Below, one piece after another: positions 8,449 through 16,632 of a stretch of DNA of 64,000 nt. Both the position numbers and the translations under genes were made by a program. The notes below the pieces were generated by a model. The model had not been told where the DNA came from. It ran no database searches and saw nothing but the letters and a program-made list of their open reading frames with translations. Each line of letters begins with the position of its first letter. The first letter of the stretch is position 1. The DNA is from Streptomyces monashensis (GTDB lineage Bacteria; Actinomycetota; Actinomycetes; Streptomycetales; Streptomycetaceae), in NCBI RefSeq assembly GCF_001866665.1, contig NZ_MLYO01000063.1, positions 124,001-188,000 of the forward strand, read 5' to 3'.

Positions 8449-8487
8449 ATGGACCCGCTCAGGAGCTGTCGCACCCTCTGTTGCTGA
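8449..8487 (+). CDS. Cys-rich leader peptide upstream of the sulfonate ABC transporter
   Basis: The ORF from ATG 8449 reads MDPLRSCRTLCC-stop: 12 residues, three of them Cys, the last two directly before the stop codon. An in-frame GTG at 8428, with AGGGGG 5 nt upstream, would lengthen it to 19 residues. I prefer ATG 8449 because the TTGACA promoter places the transcript start there. It ends 128 nt before the ABC substrate-binding protein gene. Actinobacterial ORFs with terminal Cys codons are known to act as cysteine-responsive attenuators of downstream sulfur genes. That role is inferred here from position and codon content. Confidence 0.6.
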   Translation: MDPLRSCRTLCC

Positions 8488-8512
8488 CACATTGCCACGC
8501 ATGAAGCGCGTG

Positions 8513-8615
8513 TTTCCCGCTGCGTGAGCTTTCCCGTTGCCTGAGTCTTTCCCGTTCCGGCCTGCCTGCCCGGAATTCCTGCTGCGTTTCCCCCTTTTCC
8601 CCTGGGAGTTCTCCC
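8513..8615 (+). promoter_or_regulatory. Leader mRNA region with repeated TTTCCCG tracts and a paired ribosome binding site
   Basis: Between the Cys leader and ssuA, three imperfect direct repeats begin with TTTCCCG at 8513, 8530 and 8548. A pyrimidine tract follows at 8586-8602. The ribosome binding site GGGAG (8604-8608) can pair with TCCC at 8612-8615 or with the upstream CCC tracts. Alternative pairing could switch translation depending on where a ribosome stalls. No calculation was run. Confidence 0.35.
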
Positions 8616-9659
8616 ATGCACCGTCGTGTCTTCCTCTCCTCCTTGCTGGGTGCGTCCGCAGCCGTGGCAGGCCTCAGCGGCTGCGCCAAGGGCGATGCCT
8701 CCGCCGACACCGAGGGCGCCGCCACCAGGCCCCTCGCCGACAAGGTCCCGGCCGGGACCAGCCTGAAGATCAGCGACTATCTGGGCCAGCAGCGGCTCCA
8801 GGCCCGGTTGGCGAAGCTGCCCGCGCCGCCCTTCACGGTGTCGGAGTGGCTGAACATCGGCGCCGGTCCGGATGTCATCAACGCCTTCCGCGCGGGGTCC
8901 CTCGACCTCGCGAACAACGCGGGCATTCCGCCGATCCAGGCGCACTACCAGGGCTACGACGCGAAGATCGTGGCGATCGACATCACCCGCAAGCCGAACT
9001 ACCTCTTCGCCACCGGGCCCGGCAGCGACATCCGCACCGTCCACGACTTCAAGGCCAAACGGCTCGCCTTCTCACAGGGCCAGGCACAGGGCGTCGTCCT
9101 GCTGCGCGCGCTGAAGCAGGCCGGCCTGGCGTACGGCGACGTGAAGCTGGTCCCGCTGACCAGCAACCAGTTCTTCACCGCCCTGCAGTCCGGGCAGGTC
9201 GACGTGGCCCCGCTCGCCATCAGCCAGGCCCCCGCCTACCTGAAGCGGTACGGGCCCAAGGGCGCCCGCGCCGTCGACACGGACGTCGTCGACCTGCTGA
9301 ACCTGCTGTGGGCCCCGCAGTCCGTGCTCAACGACCCCGCGAAGGCCGCCGCGGTCGCCGCCTACATCCCGCGGTGGGCCCAGGGCCAGGTGTGGACGTA
9401 CGAGCACCCCGACGCGTGGAACGAGGAGTTCTACGTCAGGACCCAGAACCTGACCCTCCAGCAGGCGCAGGGCATCACCAGGCTGGCCAACAAGCCGCTG
9501 TTTCCGCCCCGTTGGGACGAGGCGATCAGGTGGGAGCAGGAGACCGCCGACCTGCTCGCCGAGGGCGGGTTCGTGAAGAAGTTCGACGTCTCCTCGCTCT
9601 TCGACCACCGCTTCGAGTCGATCGCCGCCAAGGCCGTACCCGAGGAGTACCGGAAATGA
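8616..9659 (+). CDS. Sulfonate/nitrate-type ABC transporter substrate-binding lipoprotein
   Basis: This 347-residue SsuA/TauA-like binding protein carries a twin-Arg-like start (MHRRVFLSSLLG) and a lipobox LSGC with Cys near residue 24, so it should be anchored outside the membrane. The NMT1/SsuA fold is indicated by segments such as SEWLNIGAGPDVINAFRAG and the LxFSQGQAQGVVLLRAL region. It is the first gene of a five-gene run with overlapping or very close genes. The context of desulfonating oxygenases and Cys leaders suggests an organosulfonate or sulfate ester as ligand. Confidence 0.85.
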   Translation: MHRRVFLSSLLGASAAVAGLSGCAKGDASADTEGAATRPLADKVPAGTSLKISDYLGQQRLQARLAKLPAPPFTVSEWLNIGAGPDVINAFRAGSLDLANNAGIPPIQAHYQGYDAKIVAIDITRKPNYLFATGPGSDIRTVHDFKAKRLAFSQGQAQGVVLLRALKQAGLAYGDVKLVPLTSNQFFTALQSGQVDVAPLAISQAPAYLKRYGPKGARAVDTDVVDLLNLLWAPQSVLNDPAKAAAVAAYIPRWAQGQVWTYEHPDAWNEEFYVRTQNLTLQQAQGITRLANKPLFPPRWDEAIRWEQETADLLAEGGFVKKFDVSSLFDHRFESIAAKAVPEEYRK

Positions 9660-10501
9660 CCGCCGTGACCACGACGACCGCCGTCCCGGCGGCCCAGGCC
9701 CAGGAACTCCCCCAGGTCCGGCGGCGCCGCCGGCTCTCCCCCGGCCGCCGGCTGCCCGCCGCCCGGCTGGTCGGCCCCCTGCTCGTCCTGGTGCTCTGGG
9801 CCGCCGCCTCCGCCGCCGGAACCCTCGACACGAGCGCCGTACCAGCGCCCTGGACGGTGCTGAGGACCGCCGGTCGTCTGTGGACCGACGGCACGCTGTC
9901 CACCGACGTCCTGACCTCCCTGAAGCGTGCCGCGTACGGCTTCGCGATCGGGCTCGCGGCGGGCGTGCTGCTCGCGCTCGCCGCCGGGCTCAGCCGGACC
10001 GGAGAAGCGCTGATCGACGGGACGGTGCAGCTCAACCGGGCGATCCCGACCCTCGGGCTGATCCCGCTGTTCATCCTCTGGCTGGGCATCGGAGAGACCT
10101 TCAAGGTCGCGATCATCGCGATCGTCGTCTACGTCCCGGTCTATCTGAACACGCATGCCGCGCTGGCCGGCATCGACAGCCGGTACGTCGAACTCGCCGA
10201 GGTGCAGGGCCTGTCGAGGCTCGCCTTCGTCCGCCAGGTGGTGATCCCCGGCGCGCTGCCCGGATTCTTCGTGGGACTCCGGCTCGGGGTGACCGGCTCC
10301 TGGCTGGGCCTGGTGGTGCTGGAGCAGATCAACGCCACCAGCGGCCTCGGCTACCTGATGTTCCAGGCGCAGAACTACGGCCAGACCGACGTGATCCTGG
10401 TCGGGCTCCTGATCTACGGCGTCTTCGGCCTGGTCTCCGACAGCGCGGTCCGACTCGTCGAACGGAGGGTGCTGTCATGGCGCCGCACACTGAGCAGCTG
10501 A
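9656..10501 (+). CDS. ABC transporter permease (SsuC-like)
   Basis: The 281-residue membrane protein has about six helices after a 40-residue N-terminal tail rich in Ala and Arg. The BPD_transp_1 EAA-type loop is seen as ELAEVQGLSRLAFVRQV then IPGALPGFFVGLR, typical of SsuC/TauC permeases. Its ATG overlaps the stop of the binding-protein gene (ATGA), indicating translational coupling. The ATPase gene begins 25 bp before its end. Confidence 0.9.
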   Translation: MTAVTTTTAVPAAQAQELPQVRRRRRLSPGRRLPAARLVGPLLVLVLWAAASAAGTLDTSAVPAPWTVLRTAGRLWTDGTLSTDVLTSLKRAAYGFAIGLAAGVLLALAAGLSRTGEALIDGTVQLNRAIPTLGLIPLFILWLGIGETFKVAIIAIVVYVPVYLNTHAALAGIDSRYVELAEVQGLSRLAFVRQVVIPGALPGFFVGLRLGVTGSWLGLVVLEQINATSGLGYLMFQAQNYGQTDVILVGLLIYGVFGLVSDSAVRLVERRVLSWRRTLSS

Positions 10502-11211
10502 CCCGTCCCGCCGTACGGCTCGCGGGCCTGACCCGGTCGTTCGGCGGGCGCACCGTCCTCGACGGCATCGATCTCGAACTGCCCGCCGGACAGTTCACGG
10601 CCCTGCTCGGGCACAGCGGCTCGGGCAAGTCCACGCTGCTGCGGGCGATCGCGGGGCTGGACCACGGGGTCGCGGGCGGCGGGCGGCTCACGGCGCCGGA
10701 GCGGGTGTCGGTCGTCTTCCAGGACTCCCGGCTGCTGCCCTGGCGCCGGGTGCTGGACAACGTGCTGCTGGGCACCGACGGCAAGGACGCCGCCGAGCGG
10801 GGCCGGGCCGCCCTCGCGGAGGTCGGGCTGAAGGGGCGCGAGCGGGCCTGGCCGGGCGAGCTGTCCGGCGGCGAGTCCCAGCGGGCCGCGCTCGCCCGCT
10901 CCCTGGTCCGCGAGCCCGAACTGCTCCTGGCCGACGAGCCGTTCGGCGCGCTGGACGCGCTGACCCGGATCAGGATGCACGCCCTGCTGCGCGACCTGTG
11001 GCAGCGGCACCGGCCGTCCGTGCTGCTGGTCACCCACGACGTGGACGAGGCGATCGTGCTCGCCGACCGGGTCCTCGTCCTCGACCGGGGCCGCATCGGC
11101 CTCGACCTGACCATCGACCGCCCCCATCCGCGCTCGTACCGCGAGCCGGTCCTGGGCGAGTACCGCGAGCGGCTGCTGGCCGCCCTGGGCGTCACGGAGG
11201 ACCACCAGTGA
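10477..11211 (+). CDS. ABC transporter ATP-binding protein (SsuB-like)
   Basis: The product has 244 residues. All nucleotide-binding motifs are present: Walker A GHSGSGKST, Q-loop VVFQDSRLLPW, signature LSGGESQRAALARSL, Walker B LLLADEPFGALD and switch VTHD. The Q-loop and the D-E-P-F-G-A-L-D form are usual for the SsuB/TauB group. It overlaps the permease gene by 25 bp, with an AACGGAGGG ribosome binding site inside it. Its stop overlaps the next GTG by GTGA. Confidence 0.9.
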   Translation: MAPHTEQLTRPAVRLAGLTRSFGGRTVLDGIDLELPAGQFTALLGHSGSGKSTLLRAIAGLDHGVAGGGRLTAPERVSVVFQDSRLLPWRRVLDNVLLGTDGKDAAERGRAALAEVGLKGRERAWPGELSGGESQRAALARSLVREPELLLADEPFGALDALTRIRMHALLRDLWQRHRPSVLLVTHDVDEAIVLADRVLVLDRGRIGLDLTIDRPHPRSYREPVLGEYRERLLAALGVTEDHQ

Positions 11212-12551
11212 CAGACAGAAGGCTCCACCTGAACGCGTTCCTGATGAACACCGGGCACCACGAGGCGTCGTGGCGGCTGCCGGAGAGCGACCCGTACGCA
11301 CACGTCGACCTCCGGCACTACGTACGGCTCGCGCAGATCGCCGAGCGCGGCACCTTCGACTCGCTCTTCCTCGCCGACGGCCCCCAGCTGTGGGGCAATC
11401 TCGCGCAGCGCCCGGCCGGCGCCCTGGAACCGCTGACGCTGCTGACCGCGCTGGCGACGGCGACCGAACACATCGGCCTGATCGCCACCGCCTCCACCTC
11501 CTACAACTCCCCCTACAACCTGGCCCGGAAGTTCGCCTCGCTGGACATCGTCAGCGGCGGCCGGGCCGGGTGGAACATCGTCACCACGGCCGGAGCGGAG
11601 GCCGCGCGCAACTTCGGGCTCGACGCGGAGCCCGCGCACGCCGAGCGGTACGCCCGCGCCGCCGAGTTCCTCGACGTGGCGCTGAAGTTGTGGGACAGCT
11701 GGGAGGACGACGCGATCGTCGCCGACAAGGCGGCCGGCGTCTGGGGCGACGACAGCAAGATCCATCCGCCCGCGCACCAGGGCCCGTACTTCAGCGTCGC
11801 CGGCGCCCTCAACGTCCCGCGCTCGCCCCAGGGTTACCCCCTGCTCGTGCAGGCGGGGTCGAGCGAGGACGGCAAGGCGTTCGCGGCCCGGTACGCGGAG
11901 GCGGTCTTCACCGCGCAGCAGACCCTCGCCGACGCGCAGGCCTTCTACGCCGACCTCAAGTCCCGGACGGAGCGGGCGGGCCGCGACCCCGGACACATCA
12001 AGGTGCTGCCCGGGATCGTGCCCGTCCTCGGCCCGACGGAGGCGCAGGCGCGGGCGGCCGAGCGGCTGCTGGAGGACCACATCGTGTACGACCACGGGGT
12101 GGCCCGGCTGGAGAACCTGCTGGGACTCCCCGCCGGGGCGCTGGAGCTGGATGCCGGACTCCCCGCCGATCTGCCGCCCGAGTCGGCCATCGAGGGTGCC
12201 AGGAGCCGCTACACGCTCGTGGTCGAACTGGCCCGGCGCGAGCGGCTCACCGTCCGGCAGCTGATCGGACGGCTCGGCGGCGGGCGCGGGCACCTCACCT
12301 TCGCCGGCACGCCCGAGCAGGTCGCCGACCGGATCGAGACCTGGTTCACGCAGGGCGCCGCCGACGGCTTCAACATCATGCCCCCGGTGCTGCCCTCCGG
12401 CCTGGACGCCTTCGTCGAGCACGTCGTACCGATCCTGCGCGCCCGAGGTCTGTTCCGCGGCGAATACGGCCCCCGGCAGACCCTCCGTGAGCGCTACGGC
12501 CTGCCCCGCCCCGCCAATCAGTACCTGACCCCCGCCCCCGCCCTCGCCTGA
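11208..12551 (+). CDS. LLM-class FMN-dependent monooxygenase (NtaA/SnaA/DszA family)
   Basis: This 447-residue flavin-dependent monooxygenase has the start RRLHLNAFLMNTGHHEASWR and the segment YNSPYNLARKFASLD, characteristic of the NtaA/SnaA/DszA branch. SGGRAGWNIVTT comes next. Members use reduced FMN and oxygen to oxidise C-S or C-N bonds in nitrilotriacetate, pristinamycin or dibenzothiophene sulfone. Here, inside a sulfonate uptake operon, desulfonation or sulfone cleavage is the likely reaction. No dedicated FMN reductase gene is next to it. The GTG start at 11208 is coupled to the ATPase stop. Confidence 0.85.
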   Translation: MTDRRLHLNAFLMNTGHHEASWRLPESDPYAHVDLRHYVRLAQIAERGTFDSLFLADGPQLWGNLAQRPAGALEPLTLLTALATATEHIGLIATASTSYNSPYNLARKFASLDIVSGGRAGWNIVTTAGAEAARNFGLDAEPAHAERYARAAEFLDVALKLWDSWEDDAIVADKAAGVWGDDSKIHPPAHQGPYFSVAGALNVPRSPQGYPLLVQAGSSEDGKAFAARYAEAVFTAQQTLADAQAFYADLKSRTERAGRDPGHIKVLPGIVPVLGPTEAQARAAERLLEDHIVYDHGVARLENLLGLPAGALELDAGLPADLPPESAIEGARSRYTLVVELARRERLTVRQLIGRLGGGRGHLTFAGTPEQVADRIETWFTQGAADGFNIMPPVLPSGLDAFVEHVVPILRARGLFRGEYGPRQTLRERYGLPRPANQYLTPAPALA

Positions 12552-12570
12552 CATCCGAAAGGAACCGTCC

Positions 12571-13467
12571 ATGTCCCTCCAGATCACCAAGGTCACCGCC
12601 CGCGTCGGCGCCCGTGTCTCGGGCGTCGACATCACCCGACCCCTCGCCCCGGAGGAGGTCACCGCGATCCGCGAGGCCCTGAACGCCCACAAGGCGCTCG
12701 TCTTCGACGCGGGCGACCTCGACGACGCCGGCCAGCAGGCCTTCGCCCGGTACTTCGGGGACCTGACCACCGCCCACCCGACGGTCGGCGCGGTCGACGG
12801 CGCGCCCAACGTGCTGCCCGTGGACAGCGAGCAGGGCCGGGCCAACCACTGGCACACCGACGTCACCTTCGTCCTCAACCCGCCGCAGGCCAGCACCCTG
12901 CGCTCGATCACGATCCCCCCGTACGGCGGCGAGACCCTGATCGCGAACGCGGCGGCCGCCTACCGCGACCTGCCCGAGCCGCTGCGCCGCCTCGCCGACA
13001 CCCTGTGGGCCGAGCACACCAACGACTACGACTACGCGGTGCCGGACGAGGAGATCGACGCGGAGCAGGCGGCCCAGCGCGCCCGGTTCACGTCCATCAC
13101 GTACCGCACCGCGCACCCGGTGGTCCGCGTGCACCCGCTGACCGGCGAGCGCGGCCTGTTCGTCGGCGGGTTCGCGCAGCGGATCGTGGGCCTGTCCGTC
13201 GGCGAGTCCCGCAAGGTGCTCGACCTGCTCCAGGCCTACGTCACCCGCCCGGAGAACGTGCTGCGCCACCGCTGGGCGGAGAACGAGCTGGTCCTGTTCG
13301 ACAACCGGATCACCCAGCACTACGCCATCGACAACTACGACGGCCTGCCGCGCCGGCTGCACCGGGTGACCGTCGCCGGTGACGTCCCGGTCGGTGTCGA
13401 GGGGAAGGAGAGCTACTCGATCGAGGGCGACGCCTCGCACTACACACCGGTGCCCGCGGCGGCGTGA
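12571..13467 (+). CDS. TauD/TfdA family Fe(II)/2-oxoglutarate dioxygenase
   Basis: The product has 298 residues, close to TauD in length. The iron ligands are His95 and Asp97 (NHWHTDVTF) and His250 (TQHYA). Arg261 and Arg265 fit the 2-oxoglutarate and sulfonate-binding arginines. TauD-type enzymes hydroxylate the carbon next to a sulfonate or sulfate ester, releasing sulfite or sulfate. It follows the LLM monooxygenase by 19 bp and ends the operon at a strong hairpin. Other TfdA-like substrates remain possible. Confidence 0.88.
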   Translation: MSLQITKVTARVGARVSGVDITRPLAPEEVTAIREALNAHKALVFDAGDLDDAGQQAFARYFGDLTTAHPTVGAVDGAPNVLPVDSEQGRANHWHTDVTFVLNPPQASTLRSITIPPYGGETLIANAAAAYRDLPEPLRRLADTLWAEHTNDYDYAVPDEEIDAEQAAQRARFTSITYRTAHPVVRVHPLTGERGLFVGGFAQRIVGLSVGESRKVLDLLQAYVTRPENVLRHRWAENELVLFDNRITQHYAIDNYDGLPRRLHRVTVAGDVPVGVEGKESYSIEGDASHYTPVPAAA

Positions 13468-13470
13468 CCG

Positions 13471-13502
13471 TCCGGACACCCTCCGTGCGGAGGGTGTCCG
13501 GA
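13471..13502 (+). terminator. 15-bp perfect hairpin ending the sulfur operon
   Basis: TCCGGACACCCTCCG (13471-13485) is repeated inverted at 13488-13502 with two bases between. It begins 3 bp after the dioxygenase stop. No U-tract follows. Confidence 0.75.
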
Positions 13503-13592
13503 TACTGGGCGGCTCCTTCGCGTCAGCGGACGGGCCGCCCAGACTGGCGGGGTTTTTGCCCGCCCATTGCCCTGCCCGGGAGAGCCGCGCCC

Positions 13593-14981
13593 ATGCCCAG
13601 CAGCACGACCACCGAGACGCCGCCACAGCAACAGGACGGCGCCTCCCTCTCGCACGGCCTCAAGCAGCGCCATCTGTCGATGATCGCCCTGGGCGGCGTC
13701 ATCGGCGCGGGCCTGTTCGTCGGCTCCGGTGCGGGCATCGCCGCCGCCGGACCGTCCATCGTCATCGCCTACACGGTCTCGGGGCTGCTGGTGATGCTGG
13801 TGATGCGGATGCTGGGCGAGATGTCGGCCGCCTACCCGTCCTCGGGCTCCTTCTCGGCGCACGCCGAGCGGGCGATCGGCCCGTGGGCGGGCTTCGCCGC
13901 CGGCTGGTCCTTCTGGATCCTGCTGTGCACGGCCGTCGGCCTGGAGGGCATCGGCGCGGCCCACATCGTCTCCGGCTGGCTGCCCGGCACGCCCGAGTGG
14001 CTGTGGGTGGCGCTGTTCATGGTCGTCTTCTGCGGGACGAACCTGGCCGCCGTGAAGAACTTCGGCGAGTTCGAGTTCTGGTTCGCCACGCTGAAGGTCG
14101 GCGCGATCTCCCTCTTCCTGGTCCTCGGCGTGCTGGCCATCGCGGGCGTGCTGCCCGGCACGGACGCGCCCGGCACCGCGAACCTGTCCGACTTCTTCCC
14201 GCACGGCAGCAACGGCCTGATCATCGGCCTGCTCGCGTCCGTCTTCGCCTACGGCGGCCTGGAGACGGTCACCATCGCGGCGGCCGAGTCGGAGGACCCG
14301 GTGCGGGGCGTGGCGTCCGCCGTCCGTACGGCGATGTGGCGCATCGCGCTGTTCTACATCGGCTCGATGGCGGTCGTGGTCACCCTGGTCCCGTGGAACT
14401 CCGGGGCGGTCGTCTCCGAGGGCCCCTACGTCGCCACGCTCGACCACCTGGGCATCCCCGGCGCGGGCCGGCTGATGAACGTGGTCGTCCTGGTCGCCCT
14501 GCTCTCCGCGATGAACGCCAACATCTACGGCGCCTCGCGCATCGCCTACTCGCTGGTCGACCGCGGCCAGGGGCCGAAGGTGCTGGCGAGGCTGTCCGGC
14601 GGCGTCCCGCGCGTCGCGGTGCTGACCTCCTCCGTGCTGGGCTTCGTGTGCGTGCTGCTCAGTTACTGGCGGCCGAACGACATCTTCAAGTGGCTGCTGA
14701 ACATGATCGGCGCGGTCATTCTGGTCGTCTGGATCTTCATCGCCGTCTCCCAGCTGCTGCTGCGCCGCCGCGTCGAGAGCGAGACCCCCGAGAAGCTGGT
14801 CGTCCGCATGTGGGCGTTCCCCGTCCTCACCTGGGTCGCCCTGGCCGGCATGGCCGCGATCTTCGTCCTGATGGCCCGCGAGGCGGACACCCGCGTCCAG
14901 CTGTACTTCACCGGCGGCATGACGGCGGTGCTGGCGGCCGTGGGCTACGGCCGGCAGAAGCTACGGGCCAGGACCGGCTGA
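13593..14981 (+). CDS. Amino acid permease (APC superfamily)
   Basis: The 462-residue protein has about twelve membrane segments. It carries the helix-1 signature GGVIGAGLFVGSGAGI and the stretch EMSAAYPSSGSFSAHAE, nearly identical in layout to the permease at 3292. It should be a proton-coupled amino acid importer of the AAT/GabP type. The start at 13593 has GGGAGAG about 9 nt upstream; the longer frame from 13464 runs through the terminator of the previous gene and is rejected. It ends in a 13-bp hairpin. Confidence 0.9.
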   Translation: MPSSTTTETPPQQQDGASLSHGLKQRHLSMIALGGVIGAGLFVGSGAGIAAAGPSIVIAYTVSGLLVMLVMRMLGEMSAAYPSSGSFSAHAERAIGPWAGFAAGWSFWILLCTAVGLEGIGAAHIVSGWLPGTPEWLWVALFMVVFCGTNLAAVKNFGEFEFWFATLKVGAISLFLVLGVLAIAGVLPGTDAPGTANLSDFFPHGSNGLIIGLLASVFAYGGLETVTIAAAESEDPVRGVASAVRTAMWRIALFYIGSMAVVVTLVPWNSGAVVSEGPYVATLDHLGIPGAGRLMNVVVLVALLSAMNANIYGASRIAYSLVDRGQGPKVLARLSGGVPRVAVLTSSVLGFVCVLLSYWRPNDIFKWLLNMIGAVILVVWIFIAVSQLLLRRRVESETPEKLVVRMWAFPVLTWVALAGMAAIFVLMAREADTRVQLYFTGGMTAVLAAVGYGRQKLRARTG

Positions 14982-15000
14982 TCGCCTCCGCCCGCCCGTG

Positions 15001-15031
15001 AAGGCCCCCGCGTCCGACACGCGGGGGCCTT
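15001..15031 (+). terminator. Hairpin with T-run after the second permease
   Basis: AAGGCCCCCGCGT (15001-15013) pairs with 15019-15031 around a 5-nt loop. It is followed by TTCTGTT, so it resembles a classic intrinsic terminator and separates the permease from the superoxide dismutase gene. Confidence 0.8.
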
Positions 15032-15035
15032 TCTG

Positions 15036-15062
15036 TTGCCCCGACACTCTTGTTGCTAGCCT
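15036..15062 (+). promoter_or_regulatory. Candidate sodF promoter
   Basis: TTGCCC (15036-15041) and TAGCCT (15057-15062) are separated by 15 bp. Transcription would then start near 15069, inside the Nur-type operator. The spacing is shorter than ideal, so the -35 assignment is tentative. Confidence 0.35.
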
Positions 15063-15066
15063 GCAC

Positions 15067-15083
15067 TTGCAAGTACTTTGCAA
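15067..15083. promoter_or_regulatory. Nur-type (nickel-responsive Fur family) operator
   Basis: TTGCAA-GTACT-TTGCAA matches the Nur box form TTGCAA-N5-TTGCAA known from Streptomyces coelicolor. There, nickel-bound Nur represses sodF while nickel-dependent SodN is made. It lies 24-40 bp before the SOD start codon and overlaps the predicted transcription start, as expected for repression. Confidence 0.8.
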
Positions 15084-15106
15084 TAAGGTTCCGGAGGGGA
15101 TCACCC

Positions 15107-15754
15107 ATGCCCGTCTACACGCTGCCCGACCTGCCGTACGACTACTCCGCGCTCGCCCCCGTGATCAGCCCGGAGATCATCGAGCTGCACCACGACAAGC
15201 ACCACGCGGCCTATGTGAAGGGCGCCAACGACACGCTGGAGCAACTGGCCGAGGCACGGGACAAGGAGAGCTGGGGCTCGGTCAACGGGCTGGAGAAGAA
15301 CCTGGCCTTCCACCTCTCCGGGCACATCCTGCACAGCATCTACTGGCAGAACATGACCGGCCCGAAGGACGGCGGCGGCGAGCCGCTCGCGGCCGACGGC
15401 GTGGGCGAGCTGGCCGAGGCGATCAAGGAGTCGTTCGGCTCCTTCGCCGCGTTCAGGACCCAGCTGTCCAAGGCCGCGGCCACCACCCAGGGCTCCGGCT
15501 GGGGCGTGCTGGCGTACGAGCCGCTGAGCGGGCGGCTGGTCGTCGAGCAGGTCTACGACCACCAGGGCAACGTCGGCCAGGGCTCGACCCCGGTCCTGGT
15601 CTTCGACGCCTGGGAGCACGCCTTCTACCTCCAGTACCGCAACCAGAAGGTCGACTTCGTCGAGGCCATGTGGGCCGTCGTCAACTGGCAGGACGTGGCC
15701 CGCCGTTACGAGGCCGCGAAGTCCCGCGCGAACGTGCTGCTGCTCGCCCCCTGA
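15107..15754 (+). CDS. sodF: Iron (Fe/Fe-Zn type) superoxide dismutase SodF
   Basis: The product has 215 residues and belongs to the Fe/Mn superoxide dismutase family. The metal ligands are His28 ([11 protein letters not shown]), His76 (GHILHSIYW), Asp167 and His171 ([12 protein letters not shown]). It removes superoxide in the cytoplasm. Assignment as the iron enzyme rests mainly on the Nur-type box directly upstream, since in Streptomyces the nickel-repressed enzyme is SodF. The start at 15107 has GGAGGGG upstream. Confidence 0.9.
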   Translation: MPVYTLPDLPYDYSALAPVISPEIIELHHDKHHAAYVKGANDTLEQLAEARDKESWGSVNGLEKNLAFHLSGHILHSIYWQNMTGPKDGGGEPLAADGVGELAEAIKESFGSFAAFRTQLSKAAATTQGSGWGVLAYEPLSGRLVVEQVYDHQGNVGQGSTPVLVFDAWEHAFYLQYRNQKVDFVEAMWAVVNWQDVARRYEAAKSRANVLLLAP

Positions 15755-15815
15755 GGCCCCCGAGCGTCCTGCCTCGTGATCGTCTTCTCACCCTTCACGG
15801 CGGCAGGCGGAAAGA

Positions 15816-15854
15816 GGAAGACCCCCGCGAGGACGTGACTCGCGGGGGTCTTCC
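15816..15854. terminator. 16-bp perfect bidirectional hairpin
   Basis: GGAAGACCCCCGCGAG (15816-15831) pairs with 15839-15854 around a 7-nt loop. It sits between the convergent sodF and DsbA-family genes and ends 8 bp before the stop of the latter. Confidence 0.8.
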
Positions 15855-15862
15855 GTCGTGGC

Positions 15863-16501
15863 CTACAGGTTGCTGAAGTCCGGGCCCTTGGTGCGGGTCC
15901 GCTTGATCTCGTAGAAGCCCGGCACCGACGCGACGGCGACCGTGCCGTCCCACAGCCGGGCCGCCTCCTCGCCCTTCGGGGCCGGGGTGACGACCGGGCC
16001 GAAGAAGGCGATCTGCTCGCCGTCGGGGCCCGGGACCGCGATGACCGGGGTGCCGACGTCCTGGCCGACCTTGTCGATGCCCTCCTTGTGGGAGGCGCGC
16101 AGCTCGGCCTCGTAGGGGGTCGAGTCCCAGTGGTCCATGAGGGAGTCGGGCAGCCCGACGTCCTTCAGGGCGGCCGCCACGGTCGACTTCTCCGCCCCCT
16201 CCTCCCGGTTGTGGATGCGGGTGCCGAGCGCGGTGTAGAGGTCGCCGAGCACCTCCGGGCCGTGCTCCTGCTGGGCCGCGATGACGACGCGGACCGGGCC
16301 CCACGCCTTGGTCTCCAGCAGCTCCCGGTACTCCTCGGGCAGCTCGTCGAGCCTGTTCTCGTTGAGGACGCCGAGGCTCATCAGGTGCCAGCGGACCTCG
16401 ATGTCCCGGACCTTCTCCACCTCCAGCACCCAACGGGAGGTCATCCAGGCCCAGGGGCACAGCGGGTCGAACCAGAAGTCGACAGGAGTCTTGTCCGACA
16501 T
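15863..16501 (-). CDS. DsbA-family protein, mycothiol-dependent nitroreductase (Rv2466c) type
   Basis: The protein has 212 residues with a thioredoxin-like fold of the DsbA/2-hydroxychromene isomerase group. The active-site region is FWFDPLCPWAWMTSRWV, with Cys15 as the only cysteine of the motif (CPWA instead of CPWC). The cis-Pro loop is VGTPVIAVPG. Rv2466c-like enzymes use mycothiol to reduce substrates. The single-Cys motif here suggests a monothiol mechanism. The start at ATG 16501 has GAGGAG just upstream; the frame is open further but without a better site. Confidence 0.8.
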   Translation of the reverse strand: MSDKTPVDFWFDPLCPWAWMTSRWVLEVEKVRDIEVRWHLMSLGVLNENRLDELPEEYRELLETKAWGPVRVVIAAQQEHGPEVLGDLYTALGTRIHNREEGAEKSTVAAALKDVGLPDSLMDHWDSTPYEAELRASHKEGIDKVGQDVGTPVIAVPGPDGEQIAFFGPVVTPAPKGEEAARLWDGTVAVASVPGFYEIKRTRTKGPDFSNL

Positions 16502-16632
16502 GTCTCTCCTCATGAGGAACCTTTTCCGCGTGAACGCCACCGGTCGCGCCGCCATTCCCTGCTGACCCGGTCAGGAGCGCATGGCAGGATCGCCCTGTCC
16601 ACATACCGAACACCAGCCAAGGAGTGCCGCCC

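Noticed and set aside
8428-8487. GTG start giving a 19-residue form of the Cys leader
   Set aside because: Its AGGGGG site lies between the -35 and -10 elements of the preferred promoter, so it would not be transcribed; kept as an alternative only.
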